Translations under genes and position numbers: made by a program
DNA from: Nymphaea colorata
Lineage: Eukaryota > Streptophyta > Magnoliopsida > Nymphaeales > Nymphaeaceae
NCBI RefSeq assembly: GCF_008831285.2
Contig: NC_045140.1
Span: forward strand, 7,744,505 to 7,808,504
Direction: 5' to 3'
DNA: 64,000 nt
Notes under the pieces: generated by a model
Database searches by the model: none
What the model saw: only the letters and a program-made list of their open reading frames with translations
What the model was told of the DNA's origin: nothing
In this document: piece after piece, positions 1 through 12,068 of the stretch
How the letters are laid out: every line of letters begins with the position of its first letter
How positions within the stretch are numbered: the first letter of the stretch is position 1

Positions 1-953
1 CCCCCCAAAAATTGTATATGGTATTGATTCATGAAGAACTTGCCTTTGAGGCTTGAGCAACTCATGCTCTATTCCCATTTTTTTCAATTTTTTTGCCTCA
101 AAGAATATTGGTCAACCTCAATGTATTTGACATGGCGATGGTGAATTCAATTAAAGGACATGTTTATCGCAGTTTGATTGTCACATTAGAATAGAGCATC
201 AGAAACTCTGTGCTCCCTTTCAGCATGACAAATTTGTCCTCCTTTTCGGCCCCTTTTTTTGCTGCTTTCCTTTCCACCTTTTCCTTTTTAAAGGATCAAC
301 CTGCCGGTAGACTCCATGGAACTTTAAAGGAGGGAAAAAAAAAAAGAGTTGGGAACAAAAGAAGGATGCTTGGTGTTATAGAAAATCAGATGTGCATTTG
401 TGAAAAGTTGATTTCAGATGCCTGTTCATGTTGTGTTGAAGGGCTGATCAAAATGCAAACAAAGTCATCCATTCTGTCCAACCAGATGCGGAGAGTAAGC
501 TGAACTGAATGATGGCCGATATTCAAAAGAAGGAATGGAAACAAGAAATCAGAAGTCAGAACAATGAAAAAGGACACACAAGCTGATCGAAAGAGAAAGC
601 AGAGATCAGATGAACTGATGTATTTAGAAGGCAACAGCAGAGCAGTAGAGTGCAGATTATAGGCAGATGGTACAGGTCAAGAACAAATTGGGGACAGATT
701 GCAGATTGCAAAGAAAACAGAGGGCTCGGATATTATGTAAGACTTAAAACTGCATAAGTAATTACAAAATAACAAGCGTGCATTGTGAACACATTGGGGC
801 TTATGGGAACATAACTATGTGTCTTTGATCCAACCCAGATCCAGAACAATATAGCCGGCATTCTTCTTTTCAGGTTAACAGTAGAACAGTGCCTAAATAT
901 TAGTACAGAAATGCAAATCACTAATTATTTCAAAAAAAAAAATGTAAGTATAC
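1..953. other. Sequence 3' of the last recognised SLC35F exon, no gene identified
   Basis: This should be intron of the minus-strand transporter. The conserved C-terminal exon was searched for on the minus strand and not recognised. The stretch is A/T-rich without a convincing coding signal; several short open frames carry no recognisable domain. Confidence 0.4.
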
Positions 954-1920
954 CTGGAGAATGAAAGGGACAGTACTATAAAATAGAAAGAACCCAACTG
1001 CAAAAGCAGCAAAGAGAAGTATCTGAAATGAACAACATATAAATGATTCTCAGATCAGATTTCTTAAATTATAAGAAGTACCTAGAGACATTCCAAGTTT
1101 CAAAGGGTAGACTATCTTACAACTTTTGGGGTCCAATTGATTGATTCAAGTTCGGCATACTCAAATATCAAACTGAAAGCATCTCAGGATTAACAAGGAC
1201 AAAAAACTAATGCTATCATTAAGTTGAAAATTCAGGTAATATCCAATAAATGAAGCAGCAGATTGGTTCGAGTTCTGCATTCCCGAATTTGAAGCTGAAA
1301 AGGTCTCAGGACTAACAAAGTAGCAAACAAAAAAGAACAGATGATATAACTCAGTTGTAAATCCAGGAAAGTATCCAATAAATAAAGCAATGGATAACAG
1401 AATTGAAACTCTTCTTTAAACTTTTGGAAGATGTGCAAATGTTAGGGTATTTTCTAATTATAGTGTCAACAATTAGGGTGTGTTCGACATCTAAGTTTTC
1501 TTAATTGTAGTTGGATTTCAAGTTGGTCAAAGCCCTAAAAAGCTAGTCAAGATTAGTCAGGATTAATCGATTTAAGCCAGTTTAAGTTGGTCAACTAAAA
1601 TAAAATAAAATATACATATATTATAAGTTTATAACACTGCAGCCAGATATGCAGAAAGATAAATAAACAGATATACAAAAAAAAGAAAAAAGAAAAACAC
1701 ATCTACAAACATAGATGCCAGACATATATTAAGAGTAAAAACATGTGTGTCTCTATGCCATGCGGCCTCTTCATGTGGAGCAACACACCCATGTAGACAT
1801 GCCAAGATATGAGTGCAGGCCTGGACACATTATTGAATGCATGGGGTCCAATCAATGCACCTGATCCTAAATCTGTCTTTGTTCAAGCTCAGTCAATCAT
1901 AACCAAGTCAAAAAGTGTTA

Positions 1921-1980
<60 letters not shown>

Positions 1981-2226
1981 GAGAAAAAGTGCTGGTTTGA
2001 GGTTTTCTGTATTTTGGAACTTTATTATTAGGTAGTTCTTTGAATTTTTAATTATTTACTGGACTCTTCATGTAAGGGGTTAGACATAACCCTAATTAGA
2101 TCTTTTAATCTAGTCGAGGAGGAGGAGCCAGAGGTGACAACTCCCTTTTCTCTCTTTCTCTCATATCTAGCTTCCCTCGCTTATCTCTTGTCCCATCTTC
2201 TTTGTTCTTGCTCGTTTAATGTTAAG

Positions 2227-2280
<54 letters not shown>

Positions 2281-2535
2281 GAAATTGAATAGTGACTCTA
2301 GCTTTTTAAAGTCACCCTGCCATCTAACCGGGATCATCCGATCCAGCATGATGGACAATTAAGAGAAAAACAATGAGAAAAAGGTGATGGGTATTTTCGT
2401 CATCTAGTATTAGTTCTACATTTTTCTTCATGTTTTTCTCTCAACCATCCATCCACATCAGATGGATGGCCCTGATTAGATGGCTAGGTGATTCTAGATA
2501 GTTAGGCTCACCGTTCACTCTCTCTCTCTCTCTCT

Positions 2536-2580
<45 letters not shown>

Positions 2581-5500
2581 ATAAACCCTCTGTGTGTGCT
2601 GACAACCAAAAGCCCGCCAGCGACTCCAATGATTAGCAGGTACTCTCTTTTTCTCTGTCACTTGCTCATCTCTCTCCATTGGCCCCTCTCAGCCCTCTGT
2701 CTCCATCAGTCAACTCTTTCCTGCGTCGTCCTTCCAGCAACTACTTCCATCCATCCATCACCCTCTCTTTGTCTGCTGATCTCCCTTCCTCTCTTTGCTG
2801 CTTTCTTTGTCTCCTCCTTCTCTCTCTCCTGGTTTCCCTTTTCTCTTTTTCAATCTCCCTTCTTCTTGCTCTCTCTTTGTATCCCTCTCTTTCTTCAGAG
2901 CAGCCATTTTTTGTGAGGCAGGAAAAACAAACAATGTCTTTCACAAAGCACAGTCATGCTTCCATCTCTCTCTGTTGATTAAAACTTATGAGTCTTTATT
3001 TACTTAACATCCAGAAGTTCAGGACAAACCTTTTGAACTTTCTAAAGCTCTTTTATTCCTTATGCCTTTCTGGTTCTAAAAAAGTTAATCTGATTCTATT
3101 AGGCCCATTTCTTGAGTTAAAGTTTATTTTCTGAAGAACACATTGTAAGCTGTAACCAATAACAACATTGTTTTTTCCTAATTATGCCATTTTTTATGAG
3201 TTCTTTTTGCTGCTAATATAGACCTGGTAACTTGTGGGCATCATATGGATCAGAGAACAAATCTCCATCATCTTGCAATGAAATTGGTGTCCCAAGCCTG
3301 CTATATCATCATATTCTGACTGGCTAACTCTTGACTGGCATTTGTTAGCTTAAATATGCCTTCAAAAAATGGTCATATAGTTCTCCATCCTCCTGAAATA
3401 ACTCCATATGTACCTGCCCCAAGCCTGGAACAACTCCAGGAAGACGTTCATGAGTTCCAACTGTAAAATCTTTCTATATTTGATGGAGTCAAGCTAAAAA
3501 AATGGTACTTAATACAAAACTTGCATAGATGAATGTCAGATAAGATTGATTTTTCTGTGTTGGACACAACCATTTTAGTGTATGGTATTCCCATCATACA
3601 ATAGCATAACCAGGTAGGCCTCAATTTAGCCCAACTTGCTAGGGAAATCATCAAAACTTAAATTTCAAACAAGATGCACCTATAACTTACTACACCTACA
3701 GCAGACAATATCACTGTTAAGGACCATGAACTACATTCAAGCACACACTAGATTAGTTAAATAAATGGCACGGGCAAACCCGGTGGTGAAGAAGGGGGGA
3801 GGGGGGACTGGCTCCTTTGAACTTTTGAAAAAAATAAATTCAATATGGATCTTCTGGAAAACGACTTTTTGCCACCCTAAAAGTTTGGAAAGGAAATAAC
3901 CTCCCCCTCCACTTTGGAGGTCAGAGCTGTGATTGTTAGTTCACAACTCAAGCGTGCAACGTCCACAAATATTACATGAAAAGCATATAAAATGGAAGGC
4001 CACAGGTATAGTCACCAAAACATGCTCATCACCAAAAGAAGGCATAGTATAAGTGGGTAACAAATGCACATACAATGCAGACCTTGGCTTTAAGAATAGT
4101 GTCCTCATGTACTAAAGCTCTCACGTTTTCACTTTTCATGTCACTTACAATAATGCACATGTGTTCACCTAAATAGGGATCTTCAACGAATCAAGCCAAC
4201 TAGAGTTCGACCTGAACTCACTCAGCTAAACTCCACTTGAGCTCCCGAGTTCGAGTTAAGAAATACAGTCACTTAAAAGAATGAGTTGAACTTGAGCTGG
4301 GCAGGCTTGACTCATTTATATTCGATTAAACTCACAGAAAGAAAATATATAATATGTGTCCTACAATACTATCACAAAAAAGCAACAGCCACAATGGAGT
4401 TCCATCTGGGTAGCAAGCATGATGTCAAGAGTTTGAACCTGGTCGTTTTCTTTCGTGTTAAAAAAGATAATAATAAACAGCTCAAATGGCTCGGTGAGCT
4501 CAAGCCGAGTTCGAGCCAAGCTCAAGTTGAGTCCTTTGGCACTCGAGCAGAGTTCGAGCTGGCCCAGCTCGGCTCGGGAACATCCCTACACCAAAACTAG
4601 TCTTTGTTTCTAGTCATGAAAGACACACAGGAGATGCATTATTGAAACCAACAAATAGTTCTCATGACACAGTAACAAATTTATCACCACAAGGAAAAAA
4701 AGAAAAAAGAAAAGAACACCACCAGTATGTTCAAGCATTGCCGACAAACCATAGTGAATCATCACAAGCATATCCAAGAAATACATCAACCATGTAGAGG
4801 ATACATTTCACATCCGCTAATTAAAGTCCCAAAAATTCCAAGCATTCCAATCACTTCAATGAGGTCTCTCTTTTTAACACAAAATTCCTGCAAATAAAAA
4901 ACATTTTTGTGAAATAATCATTAATATGACCAACATAAATAACCATAAATGCAGGTTAATAAACAAGTGAGGAAAGGAAAGAGACATCAAGGATGCTTGC
5001 AACAAAGTATCTGGATCTTCACTAGTGCTGTGAACTCGTGTAATGCATCGATGAACTGTGAAAAATAATGGTACTTTCACTTGAAAGGAATATCATTCCA
5101 AAAATCTATCCATGAAGAGAGGAAAAGCAGATGTTCGATAAATGAAATGTCGGTCTACAATCAATAACAAATCAAAATTCTTTCCATCTAGCAGTTAGTT
5201 GTTCATGAGAAGATTCAAAACTTTACTCGATTAACCGGTTAGTGATTAATCAGCCTTGCTAGCAAGTAATTTATAACTAACAGGAAAACTAACCTCCCAA
5301 ACATTACTGATTGCATAAAAAATTGTTCCTGCAATTACAAGCCCATCACCAAGAAGGGGTCTGGTTCCACCTGCATTCAGAATGTCAACAGATATTGCAT
5401 CTACTCCATTTGAAACATTAAATGCAATCTAGAAAAGGTAACATTAGAAAAAGATACCATACATAAGCAAGACTGGCAGCATTATGATATTAAAGTAGCG

Positions 5501-8500
5501 TGAAGAATAAATCGACCTTGTGCTTATCTTGATCTTAGATTGTTTCAGAAAAACTGTAATCCATAATACCTCAATAGCAGGTAATGCCTGAAAATTTCTG
5601 TGACTATTAGCTGCTTAAGCAATTTACTCCAATTGTTATTTGTATCCTTCTAGTGGAAAATAAAGAAATAATCCAACATCTCAATGACTTCCTAAAAAGA
5701 AAAATCAGAATGGTAACTTCAGGTATCACAAAAGCACTTTTCTATACTCTTTTCTGTTTTCTCATTATATAAGGATGTAACCTTTGTTTGTATTTGAAGC
5801 AAAAAAGGAAATGTAAATGCATTCAACTAAGAAAATAAGGAATGCAAATGTGTGTTATGCAGGGAATGGAAAACAAGATAAAGTACCTCCACCAGCTACA
5901 CCAGCATCTGAAAAAAGCACCAAAACAAGGCCCAACACACAGGTGGCTGCCCCAATAAACTGCAGGACTGTATATCTGGTCCCAATGTAAATTCTGGTAA
6001 GTATCATGACCCATGGTATAGTAAAGCAATCCAATAGTGTTACACTTGTGATTGATGTGTACTGGTATGCCTTCAAAACTGGGGAACAAAAAGGCACATC
6101 AAGCATGACAGAAACTGTTAATATCATTTCAGAAACCTGTCTATTTGAGAAAACCATCAAATTACTGCTATTCATAAATCTAATTCCAAGCATAGAAAAT
6201 GATTCAAGAAAATGGCAACAGTTTGATAAGCATCAAGAGAAACAATTGTTCCATGTCATGTGGAATTAAGACAAACACAATTTCTAGACTTGTGAAACAC
6301 CATGGATAATGAAGCCCCAGTATTCATCAACCCACTCCAAACAGGTGAGCAAGCAGATCGAGGCTATTTAAGTTTCACAGTACATTTTCATCCTATCCGA
6401 CAGTTCTATAAATGTTGAGGGGTTCAGTTTTATCCAGGAGAAGAAAATGTTTCACGTGAAAAAATTATCCTCAACCTTCTCTTTGAGAAATAATTTTTCA
6501 TCAACTTTTCCGTAAGAGTATTCTCTATTTTGTGAGCATGCGCTAAAAAGAAAATAGAATGTATAAAGAATCACAGTTCTTACCAAGATAATTTCCTTGA
6601 ACATCAACAAAGCCCAAAAAGATATACCAATACCAAGACACCTGCAGGGCCCATGCACGACATAAGATGCATTTACGATTTATGGTAGATCAAAAGCAAC
6701 AACCAGGGAATGAAAAGCATCACAGAACATCTCAAGGACAAAAAGAAATAAGAGAATTTTTAAAAGTAAACCAAAAGGTTTGGCACAATCAACACATGCC
6801 CAACATTTTCAACATTATTGGAAATATAGCTGATTTTTGCACTGTAAAGAAATAATAAACCATCAATTGAACCTTATCTTGTCATTAACCAAAGTTGGGC
6901 CGATGAGGTACATGATTAAAATACCCTTAAAATAAATTTCATGTTGACTAGTTTGTATGAGACTCTTTAACTGCACCAAATAATATTATTAATTCAAGTT
7001 CAACCATAACCAAACTGGCCTTTTTTATTAATTAGAAAATTAGTTAGGGTAATTTTATTGCCTCTTCAAGCTAGAAAGTTGTGCAAGAAAAACTCAGGTG
7101 TATCAGGAAAATTAGCTATATGTTTCAGTTGACTTGACCGAAATAAACTTATGCTTGTTTTTAGTTGACCATAACAAACCCTAGGCGTAATTTAGTAATG
7201 CAGAAACACTAGGTATGTTTTTTGTTTATTGCTGTTCGTTAGGTGTGTTTTCAGAAATTTCTCTGTACATAATAAAGTAAAGAAGCATGAACAGTTTGTG
7301 AAAATGGATTACTTCGCTATGAAGCATTATCCAGATATCCACATTTTTTATAAATGAAACTACACTTTCTAATGTGATGCACTAGCATTTGTGTTAGTTT
7401 TTAGGGGAATTTTTTCTTGATTATGTAATTGTTATTAGGCCTAAGAGGCTAACTTCTTTTATATGATTCTCACAAAAAGGCATCCAGGCTTCTAGCCATC
7501 AAGTGTTTGTCTTGCTCATCATTGGGACAAGGCTTATATTCCCACCTACCATCACAGTAAAAGTAGCATCGATGACCCAGAAAAAATTTGTCCAGATCCA
7601 ATGGTCAGCAAATTGGCCATGTTGGTTTTAGATTTCTCTTATTTTTGGTTTTGAATCTTGCCTGAGAGCCTCTATTTGCAGTTCCAAATTTGACCTTTTA
7701 GTTAAGGTTGGCCTTCCTTGTAACCTTCAGCACAAGCTTCAATCTTGACATGGAGTTATCATCGTTTTCAAGGCTAAATTCATAATGTTCTAAGGTCAGC
7801 CGTAAATAGCACTCAGGGACTTTTTCCTCTTGTAATGCTCTTTCTGATGCAATAGAAACTACATCTCAACAAGTCAAACATGTACCATCTTGCCCTTATT
7901 CATAAGCATGTCCCTCTAGCTTTTGAAGCCTTGAGGTGTCCCACACTCCATCTATCCATGTATGACAGCAGATCCCATATAACATAGCCCAAGTCCCATC
8001 ATTAGGAGGATATAGCATTTGCAACGAAATGAGGATATATATAGCAAAATGGTGCTGGAGATCTATCCCCAGCTCGCTGGAGATCTATCCCCAGCTCGCT
8101 GGAGTTCTTACTCGCATCTTAGCTAAGTCATGGGTGCGGCTACAGGTATGGACATGAACATGGAGGTATGGGCATAAGAACTTTAAAAGTATGGGTACAG
8201 CCAGCTATATATATGTATGTATGCAAAATACCACAAAAAATTCAATATGAAAGAAACAAATAAACAAGTAATACAAAATAAAAACAAATACATGTAAACT
8301 CTGTAACACGGGTACTCCTCCAAAGGAGGAGTACCCGCCCGGTACCAGTACAACACCGGTACCGGTACGGGTACGGGCTTCGGTACGCCATTGGTGCGGC
8401 GTTGACCGTACCGGGTACGGTCAACGCACCGGAGGCCGTATCTGTTCTTTTTTGGACACGGTCAAATTTGACCGAATACAAATATGTCCGTTTTTAAATT

Positions 8501-10349
8501 TTAACGATTATTTGATTTTATCTTCTAAAACTATTTTAACGTTAAAAAACACGAAAGTTCGAAACCCTTAAAACTTAAAACATGTTTTCTTTTTAAGTTT
8601 TAAGGGTTTCTTCTCACCTCTCACCGAGCGACGTCCAGCGATGAAGGCAGCGGCAGTGAAGGCAGGGTCGATGAACGTGGCGGTGATGTTGGCTGCCCGG
8701 GGGAGGAAATGGGTGAGCAGAGCGTGGGTGCCACCGTAGAGGCACGTCAGGGCGACGACATGGTCGCCGCTGGCGCAGAGCTGCAGCAGCACGGAGGAGA
8801 TGGCGGACATGCCACTGGCTGTATATGAAGAAATCTCGGTCAGGACCGAGCTCGCCGGCGAACATCCTCTGCATCGTCTCCGGCTCCATGATCGTGAACG
8901 TACAGTGGACGCCTCGATGGACATGTTGACGCCTCTGTGCTCTTCGAATTCGTGTCGAACGCTCGCCAGCGCCTGCACAGGGTCCGACAAGCCCGTCCAT
9001 TTCCTCCCACCCTTCTTTATTGAAAAGCCTTCATCGTCGTCATAAGACCCTGCATCGTCTTCACTATAACATTTCTTCCCCACGAGAGGCAGAACAGTAC
9101 TGGTGGCGGCCGTCGCCTCAGCAGCCATGGATGGAAGGAGGAGGGGGCGTATGTCTCTTTGGATGGACTCGGGCCGTCTCCCTTTGTGGTGTTCTTGGTT
9201 TGTTGGGTGTCCTTTACTTATAGGTTGATAAATTTTGGATTATGATTTATGAATATATTTTGTTTGTTATTTTTGATATATATATGTGTGAATATGTTAT
9301 TTTGTTTGAAATTTTTTGACATATATATGTATATGTGCATGTGTGTGTACGGCCGTACCCCCGTACCCAAGGTTTTTAAAAATGGTCTGTACCGGTACCA
9401 GCACGGGCACTCGTACCCGCACCTGTACCCATGCCTATGTGACATAGCATGTAAATGACCAATAACTTTCAGAAACAGAACAAAAAACTGAGTTAGACAC
9501 AAGCTAAATCAAGTAAAGTTAAACACAAGCTGAATCAAGTAAAGTTATGTAGTTTGGATAAGTTTTAATTCAAAAAGTCCCCAAGTGTGTCCAAGTATCC
9601 ACTTTGGCATGTTGGTACCGCAACATAGGTACGGGGACCTTTATGAACCCGCAACACAAGAACCTTACTGGAGTGCCCATTAGACACTTAGAGAAGTTCG
9701 GAGTAACCAACAACGATTCAAATACCCAACTCATAGTAAAAATTTGGGAACGTCAAATCATCCATGTTCACTAATAGCAAACTGTGATTAACATAAGTAA
9801 GCTTACTCAAGCTCATACAGCAAAAAAGTTCAAGCAGCATGACCGCCTAAAAGTTTCAGTATAAATACAGTAGTTCTAAGTTTCTAACATACACAGTTAA
9901 AAATGCAACACCAATTCATAAAAGATCCAAAAATTCAACACCGGCTAACACATGATTTTCAGGTCACGTGTTGTTGTTAAAGCGAAACATACCGTTCGCG
10001 TAGAGACACACACACACACAAAAGCACACACGTAGCATTACCTTCAATCTCCTGCGTCGGTAGAGAAGGACGCAGCCGAAGACGATAGCAAGAATGATGT
10101 AACTAAGAAAAGCCTGGGTCAGCGGAGCATCGATGTCTGTGGCATCCAAAAACCACAAAAGAAGACAAAAGGAAGAACATCAGCAACCCTCTCCCACTAT
10201 AGAGAGAGAGACAGAGAGAGAGAGAGAGGGAACCTGCCTAGATCGGTGAGGAAGGAGGTGATGAAGCTGCCGACTGTAAGCAAGAAGGAGACGACCTGGC
10301 CCAAGAAGAGACACCAGAGCACATGCAGCACCTTCCTTCTACTGTCCAT
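954..10349 (-). CDS. SLC35F/DUF914-type membrane transporter, partial (3' end outside window)
   Basis: Exons placed by eye in minus orientation: 10238-10349 (ATG at 10349), 10042-10136, 6584-6641, 5887-6078, 5294-5370, about 4800-4887, and 954-1022. The first five join in a single frame: phase 1, 0, 1, 1, 0. Products include MDSRRKVLHVLWCLFLGQ, IDAPLTQAFLSYI, SWYWYIFLGFVDVQGNYL, KAYQYTSITSVTLLDC, RPLLGDGLVIAGTIFYAIS, EFCVKKRDLIEVIGMLG and FAAFAVGFFLFYSTVPFIL. These match the plant DUF914 family (SLC35F-like members of the drug/metabolite transporter superfamily), which has about ten membrane helices; substrates in plants are largely unknown. A short exon usually found between the EFCVKK and FAAFA exons was not located, and the donor of the EFCVKK exon is uncertain. 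The final exon(s), expected to encode the conserved LNLSLLTSDMWA stretch, were not seen and should lie left of position 1. Otherwise no stop or frameshift was noticed. Confidence 0.85.
1923..2578. repeat. Microsatellite cluster: (TA)n, (GA)n, (CT)n, (GT)n
   Basis: Seen directly: (AT)n at 1923-1975, (AT)n then (AG)n at 2233-2280, and (CT)n, (AT)n, (GT)n in succession at 2519-2578. A pyrimidine-rich tract follows to about 2890. Open frames across these repeats are artefacts. Confidence 0.9.
1976..2233 (+). mobile_element. Probable solo LTR of a Copia-type retrotransposon
   Basis: The block begins TGTTGGAG, ends AACAACA, and contains the AACCCTAATTAGATC style stretch and a CT-rich 3' part also seen in the LTR at 22670-22958. 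It is flanked on both sides by (TA)n, so a 5-bp target duplication (TATAT) is possible but not informative. No internal retroelement sequence adjoins. Inferred from TG...CA ends and composition only. Confidence 0.4.
4174..4588. mobile_element. hAT-type MITE, 415 bp, with 8-bp target site duplication
   Basis: The element starts TAGGGATCTTC and ends GAACATCCCTA, an imperfect terminal inverted repeat. It is flanked by CACCTAAA (4166-4173) and CACCAAAA (4589-4596), an 8-bp direct repeat with one mismatch, the size expected for hAT superfamily insertions. Subterminal parts are rich in GAGCTCGAGC-like motifs on both sides. There is no coding capacity. It sits within an intron of the minus-strand SLC35F-like gene. 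Confidence 0.75.
8053..8106. repeat. 22-bp tandem repeat, about 2.4 copies
   Basis: The unit GCTGGAGATCTATCCCCAGC plus TC occurs at 8053-8074 and 8075-8096 without mismatch, followed by the start of a third unit. It lies in intron 2 of the transporter. Confidence 0.85.
8399..8427. repeat. 29-bp perfect palindrome
   Basis: GCGTTGACCGTACC, a single G, then GGTACGGTCAACGC: two 14-bp arms that are exact reverse complements. It sits in the GGTACC-rich flank of the captured fragment and could form a cruciform. Role unknown. Confidence 0.9.
8615..9128 (-). pseudogene. Methionine gamma-lyase pseudogene fragment (5' part)
   Basis: In minus orientation the sequence starts with an ATG and reads MAAEATAATSTVLPLVGKK, then SVRHEFEEHRGVNMSIEAS, then in another frame FTIMEPETMQRMFAGELGPD and FFIY, then SGMSAISSVLLQLCAS and YGGTHALLTHFLPR. 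This matches the N-terminal third of plant methionine gamma-lyase, a PLP enzyme that cleaves methionine in the cytosol. Two frame changes are needed, and about 25 codons usually between DFFIYS and TASGMSA are missing. The match stops before the PLP-binding lysine region, so no active enzyme can be made. GC content is higher than the intron around it, consistent with captured coding sequence. It lies in intron 2 of the SLC35F-like gene, on the same strand. Confidence 0.85.
10233..10238 (-). other. Non-canonical GC splice donor of intron 1 in the SLC35F-like gene
   Basis: Exon 1 ends CTAG and the intron begins GCAGGT on the minus strand. Using this GC donor with the acceptor at 10137-10138 restores the reading frame into the conserved IDAPLTQ stretch (112-bp and 95-bp exons, phase 1). 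The nearby GT (four bases further in) would shift the frame. AG|GC donors are a known minor class of U2 introns. Confidence 0.65.
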
Positions 10350-12068
10350 CACGAAGGGAAGAAGGACCGACGACCTTTCACACTTCGTCTCATTTGACTG
10401 GCATGCAGCCCTGCAACAATGAGAACTAGCATACTTTCTGCTGAAGTTGTTGACTGGTAGCTAAGGATCAGGTGGGAAGATACTCCGACCAACCGAACAC
10501 GTGGGAAACTGAATTCTGGCTTTGGAACAACCGAAGGAGAACTACGGAAGGGATTGAATTCGGAGGTCCTTTCGAGACTACCAAATCCTAACGGCCCTCA
10601 CTGATGATGGGACCCACCAACCAGTCCATCGGGTCGATCTTGCCCTCTTGCAAAAAGCCACTCATACATCAAATGATTAAAAACCAACCACATATCGATT
10701 GACAATTATATCGCCTTTTCCTTCATATTCATATAACCGCGATTACGCCTTTTTGCCACAACCCATCAATTTATCATCGTGACCTCTCTCAGAGTTCATA
10801 TTCAATCTCTTTTATTCTATTGGTGTTTCCCCGAAAGGGTGGAGAAGCCCTTTGAATCTCCTTCGTCCTCCACAATGAAGTATTTGCTAAGTACTATGAC
10901 CTATATCTGGACGTCAATAGCAAGAACTCCTATCCTCCAAATCTGTAGGTGTTGTGAAACATCGACAAAACCCCTTCTTTTCACCAGCAAAATTGCTGGC
11001 AAAAGAGTTTTAAATGCAGCGAAAAAAAAGATGCGCCAAAACCAAGACCACCAAACTACCAAAAACGACGGAAGAAGTTGGAATTGTCGGCTAGTTTGAC
11101 GGCCACATTTGGAGTGAGTTTAAACGTTCAACTTAAAGGACCTGCTAAATGCTATGTGCCATGTCTGGATGTCAATAGCAAAAAAACCCATCCTGTGAAG
11201 CTACAAGTATTGTGGAAATCAACACACAGTAATCCTCCTTGTCACCAAGAATTATCGACCCCCAAAAATAACAATCATCATCGAAAGAGGTTTAGAAGAA
11301 GGTTAAGAAGCAGACATGCACCCCATCACTGACGAAAGAAGCTCGAAAGTATGCAAAGGAGTAGACATGCTTCCCATCACTAGTGATTATCGACCAACAA
11401 CACCCATCCCCCTCTCCCGAGTAGGAAAAAGAAGTTAACAAGTCCCAGGCCCCTAAAACAACGGTGGCACATGCAAGATAAGGTGTGACGGTAGATAGAC
11501 ATCTAGAGGAGCATAACTCTCCATCTTTAGCATGTGGGAAGTTGGCATCCTCCTGGCAAGGGATGTGGTTGAATTTAATTGCATAGGTCAATGAATAGCA
11601 TCATTGCCGACCTCCACAAGTGGGCAAGGGGTGGAGGAAGAGGAACAATACAATAGAACTGCAAAAGGAGTTGTACGTTGAAGGAAGAGTAAGATGAGAA
11701 TGAATAAGATTGTTGTGAGGGAGGTGATTATGTGCATGATTTAGAAACAGAGGAGGATGGGGATGAGCCGATGAGGAGATGTTGTGTGAGGAGGAGGTTG
11801 ATTCATGAATCTGGTGGGCAGGAAGAACATGTGTTGTATGGAAGAGCAGGGTGAAAAACAAACATGATGACTTAACTATGCTATGTAATAGCATTTTCAT
11901 GTAATTGACATCTCTTTTCCTCAATCGCCAACGATATGCCCCTTTTGCTACTTATTTTGTCATTTTCGTTAGCATTTCTGTCATTTTCAATAACATTACT
12001 GCCGAAATTTGTAGTGTTTTTGTTGTTTATGTGCTCTTAGACGGACATTAGAGCTAAGTCTGTGTGTA

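Larger units (their letters stand above)
1023..4790. other. Long SLC35F intron region with repeats only
   Basis: Between the exons at 954-1022 and 4887 I see the probable solo LTR, the microsatellite cluster and the left part of the MITE. One small conserved exon of the transporter should lie here but was not recognised. Confidence 0.4.
8128..9460. mobile_element. Possible TIR transposon carrying a captured gene fragment
   Basis: The left end (8128-8200, ATGGGTGCGGCTACAGGTATG) resembles the reverse complement of the right end (about 9360-9455, CATGGGTACAGGTGCGGGTA), and both flanks hold GGTACC/GGTACGGG-rich degenerate repeats (8337-8430, 9345-9420). Between them is a methionine gamma-lyase fragment. 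This is the layout of a Pack-type element that has trapped host exon sequence. Exact ends and a target duplication were not found, so the boundaries and the class are inference. Confidence 0.35.
6642..10041. other. Intron 2 of the SLC35F-like gene, carrying captured gene fragment and repeats
   Basis: The 3.4-kb intron between the IDAPLTQ exon and the SWYWY exon is A/T-rich from 6.64 to 8.05 kb with no recognised feature. It then holds a 22-bp tandem repeat, GGTACC-rich repeats, a methionine gamma-lyase pseudogene fragment, and further repeat sequence to about 9.7 kb. Confidence 0.6.

Noticed and set aside
386-634. Minus-strand frame with FFIVLTSDFL, superficially like the missing C-terminal exon of the SLC35F-like gene (LSLLTSDMWA)
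   Set aside because: Only a few residues agree, the surrounding residues do not fit the family, and no splice acceptor in the right place was seen.
2551-2978. Long Leu/Ser/Pro-rich frames at 2.55-2.98 kb
   Set aside because: They translate a CT-rich low-complexity tract and microsatellite; no domain, no start context.
3448-3654. Minus-strand frame with NIERFYSWNS, considered as the small missing transporter exon
   Set aside because: The match is very short, a stop follows at once and no donor site is present.
11292-11924. Minus-strand frames of about 100 codons in the intergenic region
   Set aside because: No recognisable motif, biased Ser/His/Leu composition, no supporting splice or promoter signals.
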